DNA from: Lachnospiraceae bacterium
GTDB taxonomy: Bacteria > Bacillota > Clostridia > Lachnospirales > Lachnospiraceae
NCBI GenBank assembly: GCA_017622795.1
Contig: JAGAQI010000104.1
Coordinates: 1-64,000 of the forward strand
Length of the DNA stretch: 64,000 bases
Direction: 5' to 3'
Shown one piece after another: positions 36,427 through 45,080 of the stretch. A program made the position numbers and the translations under genes. Position 1 is the first letter of the stretch; each line of letters begins with the position of its first letter. Under the pieces are notes generated by a model, which had not been told where the DNA came from, did not search any database, and saw only the letters and a list, made by a program, of their open reading frames with translations.

Positions 36427-36456
36427 GGCGTGCGGAGTTTAATTTCCGCACGCCTT
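36427..36456. terminator. Hairpin between convergent genes
   Basis: GGCGTGCGGA (36427-36436) pairs with 36445-36454. An A run lies upstream, so it also works for the minus-strand gene ending at 36468. Confidence 0.8.
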
Positions 36457-36467
36457 AATATTTGGAA

Positions 36468-37823
36468 TCAGACCTTAATCCAGCCCATTGCTTCAGAAAC
36501 TGCAAAAATCAGAATCAGAATCAGGCAGATAGGTGCAACATATTTTAACATGGCAATATAGAACTTCTTTTCCTTAAACGGTTTGTTTAACTCTACTTCA
36601 TCACAAATCACCTGTGGTTTTACAAAGTAACCGATGCAAATACAGGTAAGTAAAGCTACAATCGGCATTAATACGCTGTTACTTAAGAAATCAAAGAAAT
36701 CAAGCAGCCCAAGGCCTAGAATCTTTACAAAGTCTAAAGGACCGAAACCGAGGGAAACCAGTGCTCCTAAGGCAAGGATATAGAGAGTAACAACAGCGGT
36801 TGCTTTTTTTCTGCTCCAGTGAAGCTTATCGCATACGATGGAAACATTGGTTTCCAACAGGGAAATGGAAGAGGTCAGGGCAGCAAACAGTACTAAAATA
36901 AAGAATGCAGCCCCGATGAAACCACCAAATTTCATGCTTTCGAATACCTTAGGCAAAGTAACAAACATTAAGGATGGTCCCTTGTTTAAAGCTTCCTCAC
37001 TGCCGCCAGAGAACACAAATACGGATGGTACAATCATAAGACCGGCCAGGAAAGCAACTAAGGTATCAAATAATTCGATATGACGGACAGAACCACGAAG
37101 GTCAGTATCCTTCTTCATGTAGGAGCCGTAGGTAATCATAATGCCCATGGCAAGAGACATGGAATAGAATAACTGACCCATGGCAGCCAAAATAGTGGTG
37201 GCGGAAAAAGCGCTAAAATCAGGAAGTAAGTAATATTTTACACCTTCCATGGCACCCGGTCTGGTTACGGAAAATCCGCAAATAATAATGATTAATACCA
37301 CCAAAACCGGCATTAAAATGGTACTTGCTTTTTCAATACCTTTTTGTACGCCGATGATAACAACGGCAGCGGTAAGAATGACATAAATTGCAAACCATAT
37401 CACAGGTTCTGCCGGCTTTGCAATAAAGTCGCCGAAATACGCATCGGTGGCAGCAGTGCTGACCTGACCGGTAATAAAGGTTACCAGATATTTGACAACC
37501 CAACCGCCAATAACACAGTAATATGGTGTAATGATAAACGGAACAACGCAACCGAGAGCACCCACAAAGCCAAAACGCTTGTCCAGCTTTTGAAAGGCGC
37601 CTGCAGCGCTTAGGCCGGTTTTACGTCCGATGGCGATTTCCGTAATCATTAAGGTAAATCCTAAGGTAACGGCAAGGACTAAGTAAACCAGAATAAAAAT
37701 ACCTCCGCCGTATTTTGCAGCCAGGTATGGGAATCTCCAAAGATTACCGAGACCGACTGCGGAGCCGGCTGCAGCGAAGACGAAGCCCAGCTTGCCGGAA
37801 AATGTGTCACGTTTTGTTTCCAT
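36468..37823 (-). CDS. Sodium-dependent transporter (NSS family)
   Basis: A 451-residue secondary transporter of the LeuT fold that takes up amino acids with Na. The Na-site helix 1 motif FAAAGSAVGLGNLWRFPYLAAKYGGG is intact, as are the unwound helix 6 segment (MGQLFYSMSLAMGIMITYGSY) and helix 8 (FAALTSSISLLET). About 11-12 helices fit bacterial NSS proteins such as MhsT and Tyt1. The substrate is not predictable; a tryptophan or tyrosine transporter is common in gut anaerobes. The next gene upstream on this strand encodes an aspartate aminotransferase, but a terminator separates the two. Confidence 0.92.
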   Translation of the reverse strand: METKRDTFSGKLGFVFAAAGSAVGLGNLWRFPYLAAKYGGGIFILVYLVLAVTLGFTLMITEIAIGRKTGLSAAGAFQKLDKRFGFVGALGCVVPFIITPYYCVIGGWVVKYLVTFITGQVSTAATDAYFGDFIAKPAEPVIWFAIYVILTAAVVIIGVQKGIEKASTILMPVLVVLIIIICGFSVTRPGAMEGVKYYLLPDFSAFSATTILAAMGQLFYSMSLAMGIMITYGSYMKKDTDLRGSVRHIELFDTLVAFLAGLMIVPSVFVFSGGSEEALNKGPSLMFVTLPKVFESMKFGGFIGAAFFILVLFAALTSSISLLETNVSIVCDKLHWSRKKATAVVTLYILALGALVSLGFGPLDFVKILGLGLLDFFDFLSNSVLMPIVALLTCICIGYFVKPQVICDEVELNKPFKEKKFYIAMLKYVAPICLILILIFAVSEAMGWIKV

Positions 37824-37840
37824 AAATTATTCTCCTCCTC

Positions 37841-37878
37841 AAAAAAATAACCGGAGAACGCAGAATGCATTCTCCGGT
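37841..37878 (-). terminator. Terminator after the aminotransferase gene
   Basis: ACCGGAGAA (37850-37858) pairs with 37870-37878, and on the minus strand a run of seven T follows. Confidence 0.85.
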
Positions 37879-37894
37879 ATGCGGTATGTATTGA

Positions 37895-39184
37895 TTACAT
37901 TTCAGCAAGTAATTTTTCAACACTTGCCAGCTTTACGCACAGAGCAAACACTTTGGATGCTTCCAACATTTCTTCCGGTGTTGGGAAGGATGGAGCAATA
38001 CGAATGTTCTTATCTTCCGGATCTTTGCCGTATGGATAGGTTGCGCCGGCACCGGTGAGTACCACGCCGAGAGCCTTACACTTGGCTACCACAGCCTTAG
38101 CACAGCCAGGCATGGTATCAAAGGAAATGAAGTAACCACCCCGAGGCTTAATCCAACTGCCGATTTCTAAGCCGGAAAGTTCTTCTTCCAGTGTATTCAG
38201 CACTGCTTCAAATTTTGGACGAAGCAGGTCGGCATGCAGCTTCATATGAGCTTTTAATCCGTTGATATCTTTAAAAAATCTGGAATGTCTTAACTGGTTA
38301 ATTTTATCATGGCCGATGGTCTGAATGGTCATCTGACTTTCGATAAAGTCGATGTTTGCCTTGGAGGATGCCACCGCGGACACACCGGAACCAGGGAAAC
38401 TGATTTTGGATGTGGAAGAGAAGATGTAAACCATGTCAGGGTTGCCTGCCTTTTCACACTCTTCCAAAATATTTAAAATTTCATCCTGAATGTCATCATA
38501 TAAATGGTGGATGCAGTAAGCGTTATCCCAGAAAATACGGAAATCTTCTGCGGCAGGTTTCAGGTTTGCGAAACGCTTTACGGTTTCGTCGGAGTAAGAA
38601 CTACCGGTTGGATTGGAGTATTTCGGAACACACCAAATACCCTTAACTGCAGGATCGTTATTTACATACTGTTCTACCATGTCCATATCCGGACCGTTTT
38701 CATCCATCGGAATGTTAATCATTTCGATGCCGAAGTATTCGGTAATTTTAAAATGTCTGTCATAACCCGGAACCGGACAAAGGAATTTAACTTTGTCTAA
38801 CTTACACCATGGAGTAGAGCCGTTAACACCCTTGGTCATGGAGCGGGAAACGGTGTCGTACATGATGTTTAAGCTGGAGTTACCGCAGACAACCACGTTG
38901 TCTTTCTGAACGTCCATCATATCTGCCATAAGGCGGCGGCATTCTCCGATGCCGTCTAAGTCACCATAGTTACGTGTATCGTTACCAAGCACGGTTCTCA
39001 TATCGGACTTGCTGTTGATAACATCTAACATAGGCATGGAAAGGGCAAGCTGGGAAAATCCCGGTTTACCGCGGGCCATATTCAGGTTCAGACCCTTTGC
39101 TTCCATAGTCTTGTATTCTTTTTCTAATGCAGCTTTAACGGTTAATAATTCGTTTTTGGTCAAATCCTTATATGCTTTTTTCAT
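37895..39184 (-). CDS. Aspartate aminotransferase, MocR-like class I (subgroup Ig)
   Basis: A PLP aminotransferase of about 429 residues. The PLP lysine is in SSTSKISFPGSG, and the Asn and Tyr contacts are in WDNAYCIHHL. The family-specific N-terminal LNMARGKPGFSQLALSMPMLD and GNDTRNYGDLDGIGECRRL match the Aminotran_MocR group, which contains confirmed aspartate aminotransferases of subgroup Ig. The start is uncertain: a GTG at 39199 and an ATG at 39184 are both possible. The ATG is preferred because an AAAGTGAG stretch stands 10 bases before it. Monocistronic with a terminator. Confidence 0.88.
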   Translation of the reverse strand: MKKAYKDLTKNELLTVKAALEKEYKTMEAKGLNLNMARGKPGFSQLALSMPMLDVINSKSDMRTVLGNDTRNYGDLDGIGECRRLMADMMDVQKDNVVVCGNSSLNIMYDTVSRSMTKGVNGSTPWCKLDKVKFLCPVPGYDRHFKITEYFGIEMINIPMDENGPDMDMVEQYVNNDPAVKGIWCVPKYSNPTGSSYSDETVKRFANLKPAAEDFRIFWDNAYCIHHLYDDIQDEILNILEECEKAGNPDMVYIFSSTSKISFPGSGVSAVASSKANIDFIESQMTIQTIGHDKINQLRHSRFFKDINGLKAHMKLHADLLRPKFEAVLNTLEEELSGLEIGSWIKPRGGYFISFDTMPGCAKAVVAKCKALGVVLTGAGATYPYGKDPEDKNIRIAPSFPTPEEMLEASKVFALCVKLASVEKLLAEM

Positions 39185-39290
39185 AGGGTTTTGGCTCACT
39201 TTCTGTTAGAATAATTTGCTTGTGATTTTTTGCTATGCTTACTTTACCACGTTAATGTGAAATTGGCAAGAGAAAATTTAGATAAATTTA

Positions 39291-39328
39291 CAAAAAAAAG
39301 AGGGAATGCTTTTGTATAACATTCCCTC
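39291..39328 (-). terminator. Terminator after cheY
   Basis: GAGGGAATG (39300-39308) pairs with 39320-39328, and a T run follows on the minus strand. Confidence 0.85.
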
Positions 39329-39333
39329 AAAAA

Positions 39334-39696
39334 TTATTTACCGACCACTTTATTCAGAGTGTTGAGCACTTCATTATCATCAAACGGTTTTGTAATAAAT
39401 TCTTCTGCTCCCCGTTTTAATGCTTCTACCATTTTTTCTTTCTGGCCGGCGGCGGTAATCATAACCACCTTGGCATTTTCGTCTACGTGTTTAATTAGTG
39501 TTAAGGATTCAATTCCGTCCATGGTAGGCATGGTAATATCCATGGTAACCACATCCGGCTTTAACTCTTTATATTTGATGTATCCTTCTTCTCCGTTGGT
39601 TGCTTCTCCGATAATTTCGAAGCCGCCGCGTTCTAATACGGCCCGTAACATCTTTCTGGAAGTTCTGGAGTCATCTACCATTAAAACTGTTGCCAT
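39334..39696 (-). CDS. cheY: CheY-like single-domain response regulator
   Basis: A 120-residue receiver with no output domain. The acidic pair is in LMVDDSRTSRKML, the phospho-acceptor Asp in VVTMDITMPTMDG, the Thr/Ala switch in VMITAAGQ and the Lys in FITKPFDDNE. Stand-alone receivers of this form carry the chemotaxis signal from CheA to the flagellar motor switch. It is translated 12 bases after the CheX-type gene, whose product probably dephosphorylates it. No cheA or flagellar genes are in the window, so it could be an auxiliary CheY. Confidence 0.9.
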   Translation of the reverse strand: MATVLMVDDSRTSRKMLRAVLERGGFEIIGEATNGEEGYIKYKELKPDVVTMDITMPTMDGIESLTLIKHVDENAKVVMITAAGQKEKMVEALKRGAEEFITKPFDDNEVLNTLNKVVGK

Positions 39697-39708
39697 ATTT
39701 TTTTCCTC

Positions 39709-40578
39709 CTATGCAAGCTCTGCTACTGTGAAATAGAATTTCTTGTCGTCGATGAAAACAGGAACCTTACAGATTTCTGTTTTTGCTTTTGCGGTTACGT
39801 CGCTGTAGTCCGGCGGCATCAGCTCTAAGAACTTGCCGTCACGGCTTAAACCGGAAGCATAAAGACCGTTGATGCAGTTGAGCAATTCGCCGGCTGCATC
39901 TAAAGAATCTAAATCCAGTTGTTCAAATTCTTCTTTGGCATATTTGGAACATACCTGTAACAGGGCACCATTACCTTCGGAAAGACAGCAAATCAAACCG
40001 TTTTCACCCTCTAAGGACTGACTTACCATGTCTTTTTGCGGGAAAGTAGTAGTGAGCTCTGCTTTGCCGATATAAATGTGTCTGTCGATTAAACGGATTA
40101 ATGTTTTAACCGCGGTGGAAATGATGTCTGCAAACTGTTTTGCTTCTTCCGGGATGAAAAGAGGAACAATACGCTCGGTTTCGTCACTCTTTAAATCTTC
40201 CATTTCGGAATTGCTGTAGCCGTTAATGAGACGGAAGGTGTTAACAACCAGTTCTACATCTTCCATGTCGAGAAGCTGGCTGTCTACCATAGTCTGGATG
40301 AAGGTTAGATAGGCATTGCCCTGCTTCTTTAACAGCTTACCTACCTGCTCATCGGTGAGGTAGCCTTTTTGTACGGCAATATCACCGAAACGCTGATCCA
40401 TTAAAGCCTGCAGGCGGTTTACCTCTGCGGTTTGCTCTAAGGTCATCATGCCCTCTGCTACAGCGATGAGTCCGAGCTTTACACGGACCGTGTCCTGATC
40501 TGCCAGAGTTTGCGCTAATTGTTCTTTGGTAATTTTTCCGGTTTCCACCAGATAATTGCCCAATATGTATTCTACCAT
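39709..40578 (-). CDS. CheX/CheC-type phosphatase fused to MshEN-like repeats
   Basis: A 289-residue protein. The N-terminal about 90 residues hold two repeats of the type LGNYLVETGKITKEQLAQTL and FGDIAVQKGYLTDEQVGKLL, which resemble the MshEN (type II secretion ATPase N-terminal) domain known to bind cyclic di-GMP. The C-terminal CheC/CheX-like domain carries the phosphatase pattern D-x3-E-x2-N in DAAGELLN, with Pro about 21 residues later. It is encoded immediately before cheY, so it most likely removes phosphate from CheY. The start at 40578 follows AGGAGA; the longer in-frame extension to 40650 is not supported. Confidence 0.8.
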   Translation of the reverse strand: MVEYILGNYLVETGKITKEQLAQTLADQDTVRVKLGLIAVAEGMMTLEQTAEVNRLQALMDQRFGDIAVQKGYLTDEQVGKLLKKQGNAYLTFIQTMVDSQLLDMEDVELVVNTFRLINGYSNSEMEDLKSDETERIVPLFIPEEAKQFADIISTAVKTLIRLIDRHIYIGKAELTTTFPQKDMVSQSLEGENGLICCLSEGNGALLQVCSKYAKEEFEQLDLDSLDAAGELLNCINGLYASGLSRDGKFLELMPPDYSDVTAKAKTEICKVPVFIDDKKFYFTVAELA

Positions 40579-40728
40579 AAGTGCGTTCTCCTGTCTTTTA
40601 TTTTGATTTTTTGAAACCCCGTAGTTACTAAATAGTATGATAATTTGCATGAATTTCTGTCAACTTCCAGTATACATGTAAACGGGGAAGATGTCAAGGA
40701 AATTGGAGGTTTTACCCGAGGGTGTGGG

Positions 40729-40757
40729 TTGTATTTTGCGACAAAAAACGATATAAT
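40729..40757 (+). promoter_or_regulatory. Promoter of the PfkB kinase gene
   Basis: TTGTAT (40729-40734) and TATAAT (40752-40757) are 17 bases apart, about 58 bases before the start codon at 40816. Confidence 0.65.
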
Positions 40758-40815
40758 GGGAGACGGAAAAATGATAGTGACCGTAACTGGATGCATCCCG
40801 GAGAGGAGAAAGAAA

Positions 40816-41733
40816 ATGATATATACCGTAACCTTAAATCCATCGTTAGACTATATTGTAGAAGTAAAGAATTTGACCCTTGGTGCAACAAACCGTACCT
40901 CCTTTGAACAGATGTTACCGGGAGGTAAGGGGTTGAATGTGTCCTTTGTATTAAAGAATCTTGGTGTGGAAACAACAGCCCTTGGCTTTCTTGCCGGATT
41001 TGTGGGCGAAGAAATTGAAAAAAAAGTGGCAGAAACCGGTGTGGTGGCAGAGTTTCAGAAGCTGGAGGAAGGCTGCTCCCGCATCAATATGAAGGTGCGT
41101 AATGTGGACGGAACAGAGATAAACGGCATGGGACCGGAAATTCCTGCGGCACAGATAGATAACCTGTTGGAACGTATGGATTCTTTGCAGAAAGAGGATA
41201 TTCTGGTACTGGCAGGCAGTATTCCCGCTTCCATGCCTGCAACGATTTACAGTGATATTATGCGGCGGCTTAGCGGTAAAGCCCAGGCTCCGCTGGTTGT
41301 TGTGGATGCTACAAAGGATTTGCTGAGGAATGTCCTGCAGTATCATCCGATTTTAGTAAAACCAAATCATCATGAGCTGGGAGAACTGTTTGGTGTGACC
41401 ATAACTACCAGGGAAGAAGCAGTGCCGTATGCGCAGAAGCTTCAGGAACAGGGAGCACGTAACGTATTGGTATCCATGGGAGGCCTTGGTGCCGTTCTGG
41501 TGGATGAAACAGGCGGCGTGTATATAAGTGAAGCTCCGAAAGGAACGGTAATCAATTCCGTAGGTGCGGGAGATTCCATGGTGGCAGGCTTTCTTGCCGG
41601 CTGGTTAGAAAAGAAGAATTATGAATATGCCTTTCATTTAGGACTGGCAGCAGGAAGTGCCAGTGCTTTTTCAGAAAATTTGGCCACCTCCGAAGAAGTG
41701 GCCAAAGTATATCGGACTGCATTTTGCAAATAA
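40816..41733 (+). CDS. PfkB-family sugar kinase, probable 1-phosphofructokinase
   Basis: A 305-residue kinase. The N-terminal MIYTVTLNPSLDYIVEV and the signature GGKGLNVSFVLKNLG fit the FruK/LacC branch, which phosphorylates fructose-1-phosphate or tagatose-6-phosphate. The anion hole and catalytic base are in NSVGAGDSMVAGFLAG. The GGAGAGGAG site fixes the start at 40816; the long upstream extension of the reading frame crosses the promoter and is not coding. It is a single gene: no fruR or fructose PTS gene adjoins it, unlike usual fru operons, so tagatose-6-phosphate kinase remains possible. Confidence 0.88.
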   Translation: MIYTVTLNPSLDYIVEVKNLTLGATNRTSFEQMLPGGKGLNVSFVLKNLGVETTALGFLAGFVGEEIEKKVAETGVVAEFQKLEEGCSRINMKVRNVDGTEINGMGPEIPAAQIDNLLERMDSLQKEDILVLAGSIPASMPATIYSDIMRRLSGKAQAPLVVVDATKDLLRNVLQYHPILVKPNHHELGELFGVTITTREEAVPYAQKLQEQGARNVLVSMGGLGAVLVDETGGVYISEAPKGTVINSVGAGDSMVAGFLAGWLEKKNYEYAFHLGLAAGSASAFSENLATSEEVAKVYRTAFCK

Positions 41734-41774
41734 ACAGCGCGAACCGGTTGCGATGCTTATTAGGGGGGGAATGG

Positions 41775-44700
41775 TCAGCTGACGGCAACAGATATTTTGC
41801 CGTAGGTCTGTAAAATTTCTCCCTTTTCATTGATCCAAAGCTTACCCCCGCAAATTGTGCCAAGACTTACGGTAAAGGTTATACCGCTGCGTAAATCCGT
41901 AAAAGTAACGGTATCTGCCGGACCGTCATTTACGATTGTGTAAACGGTACATGCTTCGTAGGCTGCGGCATTTAGCAGGATAGCAGGTGTTCCTTTTTCT
42001 GCGCGGAACATGGTATTTGCTGCCTTGGCTTTTTGGATGGCATAACGGTAGCAGGCTGCCATTGCTTCCGTATTTGCGGATAATTCCAACGGATACGGAC
42101 AGTACAGGATGGTTCCCTTTCCGACGTTGTATTCTGTGATGGCAGCAGCGCTGCTTACGTCTGCTTTGGCAGAACAAACGTCTTCCGGTATAATTTCTCC
42201 GCAATCCAATATGTTTGCCACATCGGCATAGCCGGTCATTCTCCGGAAATCTAAAACATAGTCTTTTCCGTCAATCCGGATTTTCTCGAAATCCCGCAAA
42301 TGTCTGGTAGAATAATTTTTATCCAGGGCACCGATTTTTGCCTCGGCACCGAAGCAATTGTTTTTGTCAATGCAGCCGTTGACTAACAAGGTAGTACCGG
42401 ACGTAACATAAGCAAGCAATTCCTGCCATGCTTCCATGGAAAGCATCTGCATGCCCGGAAGAATAATCAGCTTTGGGTTTCCGATGGCGGAAGCATATTC
42501 TTTTCGGAACAGGTGCTCCGGCAGGAAATCGGATTGCTCCTTTACCTCGTGGAACAGGGCAGCAGTGAAGTTTCTTATGCCCTGCAGGGCGAATTGGTGT
42601 TCCAAACTGTAATGATAGGAGGTGCCGTAAACGGTACAGATGTTTACCGCATCGTAGTCACGGTGCTTCATGAGGTGCTGTATATTCCGTTCCGCCCTTA
42701 CCAGGTCTCTTGTGGCCTGCAGGGAAGGGGTTGGGGAATAATCCGCACGGTAAATTCCTAAGGAGTTTTCGCTGAGCTCCCACATAAACGGATCGTCATG
42801 GGACTGCCACTGCACAAAGTTTCCGAAGGAGCAAAGCAGTTTATTATTTAATTTATCAATCATTTCTTCATCGGTATGGCGTTTGCCGGAGCGGATATCA
42901 TCAAACTTGTACATGCCAAGCTCCTGGGCAACACAAATTTTGCCGCGGACACGGTTCATCAGATATTCCGTGAATATATCGGAGTTATAATTCCATTGGT
43001 GCCAGCATACCATGTCAATATTACCGGCTAAAACCTCGGTTTGCTGTTCCGGAATACGCATGGTTTCGTCGCGCCCCATAATAACAATCATGTCCGGCGC
43101 AATCTCTTTTACGATGCTGCGGATTTCTCTTGTCCAACCGGAAAACTCTTCTCTGGCAAAACAGAAGAAATCATTGAGCATCACGTGATTCATGCGTTGT
43201 TCGGTACGGGCAAGGCCTCGGTTAAACAGATGGTTTTCCGGCATGGTAACATCGTCAAAGCTGTCAAGAACCAAAGCGGTTTCACCCCAGGCGGTACGAA
43301 GATGTTGAATAGTGCCGTATTTCTTTTTTAACCATTTTTTATAGTTGGAAAGTTCAACCGCATCCAAATCCGGTTTTCCCGGTGACCAGGCTCCCCGGTT
43401 GGAATAGGATGGCTCGTTTACGATGTCCATCTGTACATTGTTGAATTTTTTAAAGCTTTCTGCAAAGGAGCGGATTAAGGTCATGCATTGCTTCCGCATG
43501 CCGGCATCGTGAATCGGGGAACGGCTGGAGTCCCACTGGTTTAACAGCACGGTACCAAGGGCAAACTGCACGGTAAATCCCTGTTCGGCTGCCAGATAGA
43601 AATAGGTTTCCAAAGCGCGTAAACCACGTTTGCCGATGCTTCCGTCCGGGTTATAAAATTCCGGAAGAAAGTACCAGTTGCCGGTACGGAGCACGTTAAA
43701 ACCATCAGATTTCAACAGCTGCATTTCTTTGTGACAGAGCCAGGCGTTCATATAATAGAAGCATTCCCGATATACGTCCGTAACAAAATAGGTAGTCCCC
43801 AGTATGGCAGTGAGTTCTCCGTTTTGGATACAATAGTCCGTAGAAACGGATTCGTCGATTTCTAGTGGAGAGAAGCTCTGTACTCCGGCAAGAAGTTCCT
43901 CTTCCGATAATACCAGAATGCCGGTGGTGCAGGAAGTAATTACGACCGGAGGAATGTTTTCGGATGGCTCCGATTCCTGTAAAACTAATCGGGCTTCAAT
44001 TTTGTACAAGCCGGATTCAGTAAGCTCCGGTGAGAATTCAGTTTCATAGGGCAGGGTAACCGTTTTACAGGTACAATACACCAATGTACTGTCGGAATTT
44101 GAAGCGGTATCGGCTTCTTTAGTAACAGAAATATGTAAATTTACCTTTGTTACATCTGCTATGGTCAGGGGAGCAGCACTGATGCGGATGCTTTTTTGTT
44201 CCTCGGGAGTAAACCGGGAAAATTCCGCATCTACGGTAAGCAGTGCAGTACCTGCCAGACATTTGCGTACCGTTTGTAACAGTGCATTTTGCACAAACAC
44301 ACAGGTATTGGAATCCGGATCTAAAGCAGAGGTTACATCAAAATTACAGAGGGTCATGGAACCCATGTTGTGGGTAACGATGCGCAAGATGGCAGCGGAT
44401 AAAAAATTGCCGTCTGTATCGTAGGCATCCATCAGGTGCTCGAAATAAGCAATCCGCTTATTGACACCGTTTACCCGTTCGCACATATGGTAGACACCAC
44501 CATGAAGATTGGTTAAGGAAAGATTTGCCGTATCCCCGTACCATGTGGATACAGAGGAACTGCTGCCGTCAATTTTGTGGAAATCATCTACCACAGTGAA
44601 GCTTCGGAGCGCCCGGTGATTGGTTTGACCGGTTTCCAAACTTACGGTAAAAGGAGTAGGACATAGGTTAATTATGTGACCGCCCCGGTGAAAATACTCT

Positions 44701-44891
44701 ACCAGAAGAGGCAGCTGTTCCTCCGGGTAGCAAGAGTCCATGGCATTAATCAAAACATCGGTACTTGCTAATTGCTCCGGTGTCAGTTTGTCTATGGATA
44801 AGCAGGTAATGTTCCATCCGTTTTTTGAAAAGAAGGAAGAAAGGTGGTTGTAATTCAACGTAGATTTATTACAATAAATCAGTTTTATCAT
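41775..44891 (-). CDS. Large clan GH-A glycoside hydrolase, family uncertain
   Basis: A 1038-residue protein without a signal peptide. The N-terminal about 60-200 residues look like a class-I glutamine-amidotransferase-like or trimerisation fold (VLINAMDSCYPEEQLPLLVEYFHRGGHIINL). Beta domains follow. A TIM barrel then starts near 420 (MQLLKSDGFNVLRTGNWYFLPEFYNPDGS). The likely acid/base Glu is in NVQMDIVNEPSYS and a likely nucleophile Glu in KICVAQELGMYKFDD, which is the clan GH-A arrangement related to GH42 and GH5. A second Rossmann-like and a beta domain close the chain. ATG 44891 has a GGAGG site. I cannot assign the substrate; beta-galactosidase-type activity is only a guess. Confidence 0.75.
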   Translation of the reverse strand: MIKLIYCNKSTLNYNHLSSFFSKNGWNITCLSIDKLTPEQLASTDVLINAMDSCYPEEQLPLLVEYFHRGGHIINLCPTPFTVSLETGQTNHRALRSFTVVDDFHKIDGSSSSVSTWYGDTANLSLTNLHGGVYHMCERVNGVNKRIAYFEHLMDAYDTDGNFLSAAILRIVTHNMGSMTLCNFDVTSALDPDSNTCVFVQNALLQTVRKCLAGTALLTVDAEFSRFTPEEQKSIRISAAPLTIADVTKVNLHISVTKEADTASNSDSTLVYCTCKTVTLPYETEFSPELTESGLYKIEARLVLQESEPSENIPPVVITSCTTGILVLSEEELLAGVQSFSPLEIDESVSTDYCIQNGELTAILGTTYFVTDVYRECFYYMNAWLCHKEMQLLKSDGFNVLRTGNWYFLPEFYNPDGSIGKRGLRALETYFYLAAEQGFTVQFALGTVLLNQWDSSRSPIHDAGMRKQCMTLIRSFAESFKKFNNVQMDIVNEPSYSNRGAWSPGKPDLDAVELSNYKKWLKKKYGTIQHLRTAWGETALVLDSFDDVTMPENHLFNRGLARTEQRMNHVMLNDFFCFAREEFSGWTREIRSIVKEIAPDMIVIMGRDETMRIPEQQTEVLAGNIDMVCWHQWNYNSDIFTEYLMNRVRGKICVAQELGMYKFDDIRSGKRHTDEEMIDKLNNKLLCSFGNFVQWQSHDDPFMWELSENSLGIYRADYSPTPSLQATRDLVRAERNIQHLMKHRDYDAVNICTVYGTSYHYSLEHQFALQGIRNFTAALFHEVKEQSDFLPEHLFRKEYASAIGNPKLIILPGMQMLSMEAWQELLAYVTSGTTLLVNGCIDKNNCFGAEAKIGALDKNYSTRHLRDFEKIRIDGKDYVLDFRRMTGYADVANILDCGEIIPEDVCSAKADVSSAAAITEYNVGKGTILYCPYPLELSANTEAMAACYRYAIQKAKAANTMFRAEKGTPAILLNAAAYEACTVYTIVNDGPADTVTFTDLRSGITFTVSLGTICGGKLWINEKGEILQTYGKISVAVS

Positions 44892-45080
44892 AGGTACCTC
44901 CGTAAGGGTTGTATTCCTGTTCATAATAGCATTTCCGATGGGGAAAAGCAACGGTAAAGCATTGGTAAGAACAGAAAAAAACAGTGGAAGATGACGAAGC
45001 AATCTGTTATTATGTGATATAGGATAATATGTATATAGTAACTTTCATAAAACAAATAAATGCATAGAAAAGGAGAATTT

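Noticed and set aside
40666..40682. GTATACATGTAAAC near the PfkB gene, similar to half of the GntR palindrome
   Set aside because: It lacks the second half site and lies upstream of the promoter; chance is likely.
40645..40815. In-frame N-terminal extension of the PfkB kinase
   Set aside because: It crosses the -35/-10 promoter, and a strong ribosome binding site stands before 40816.
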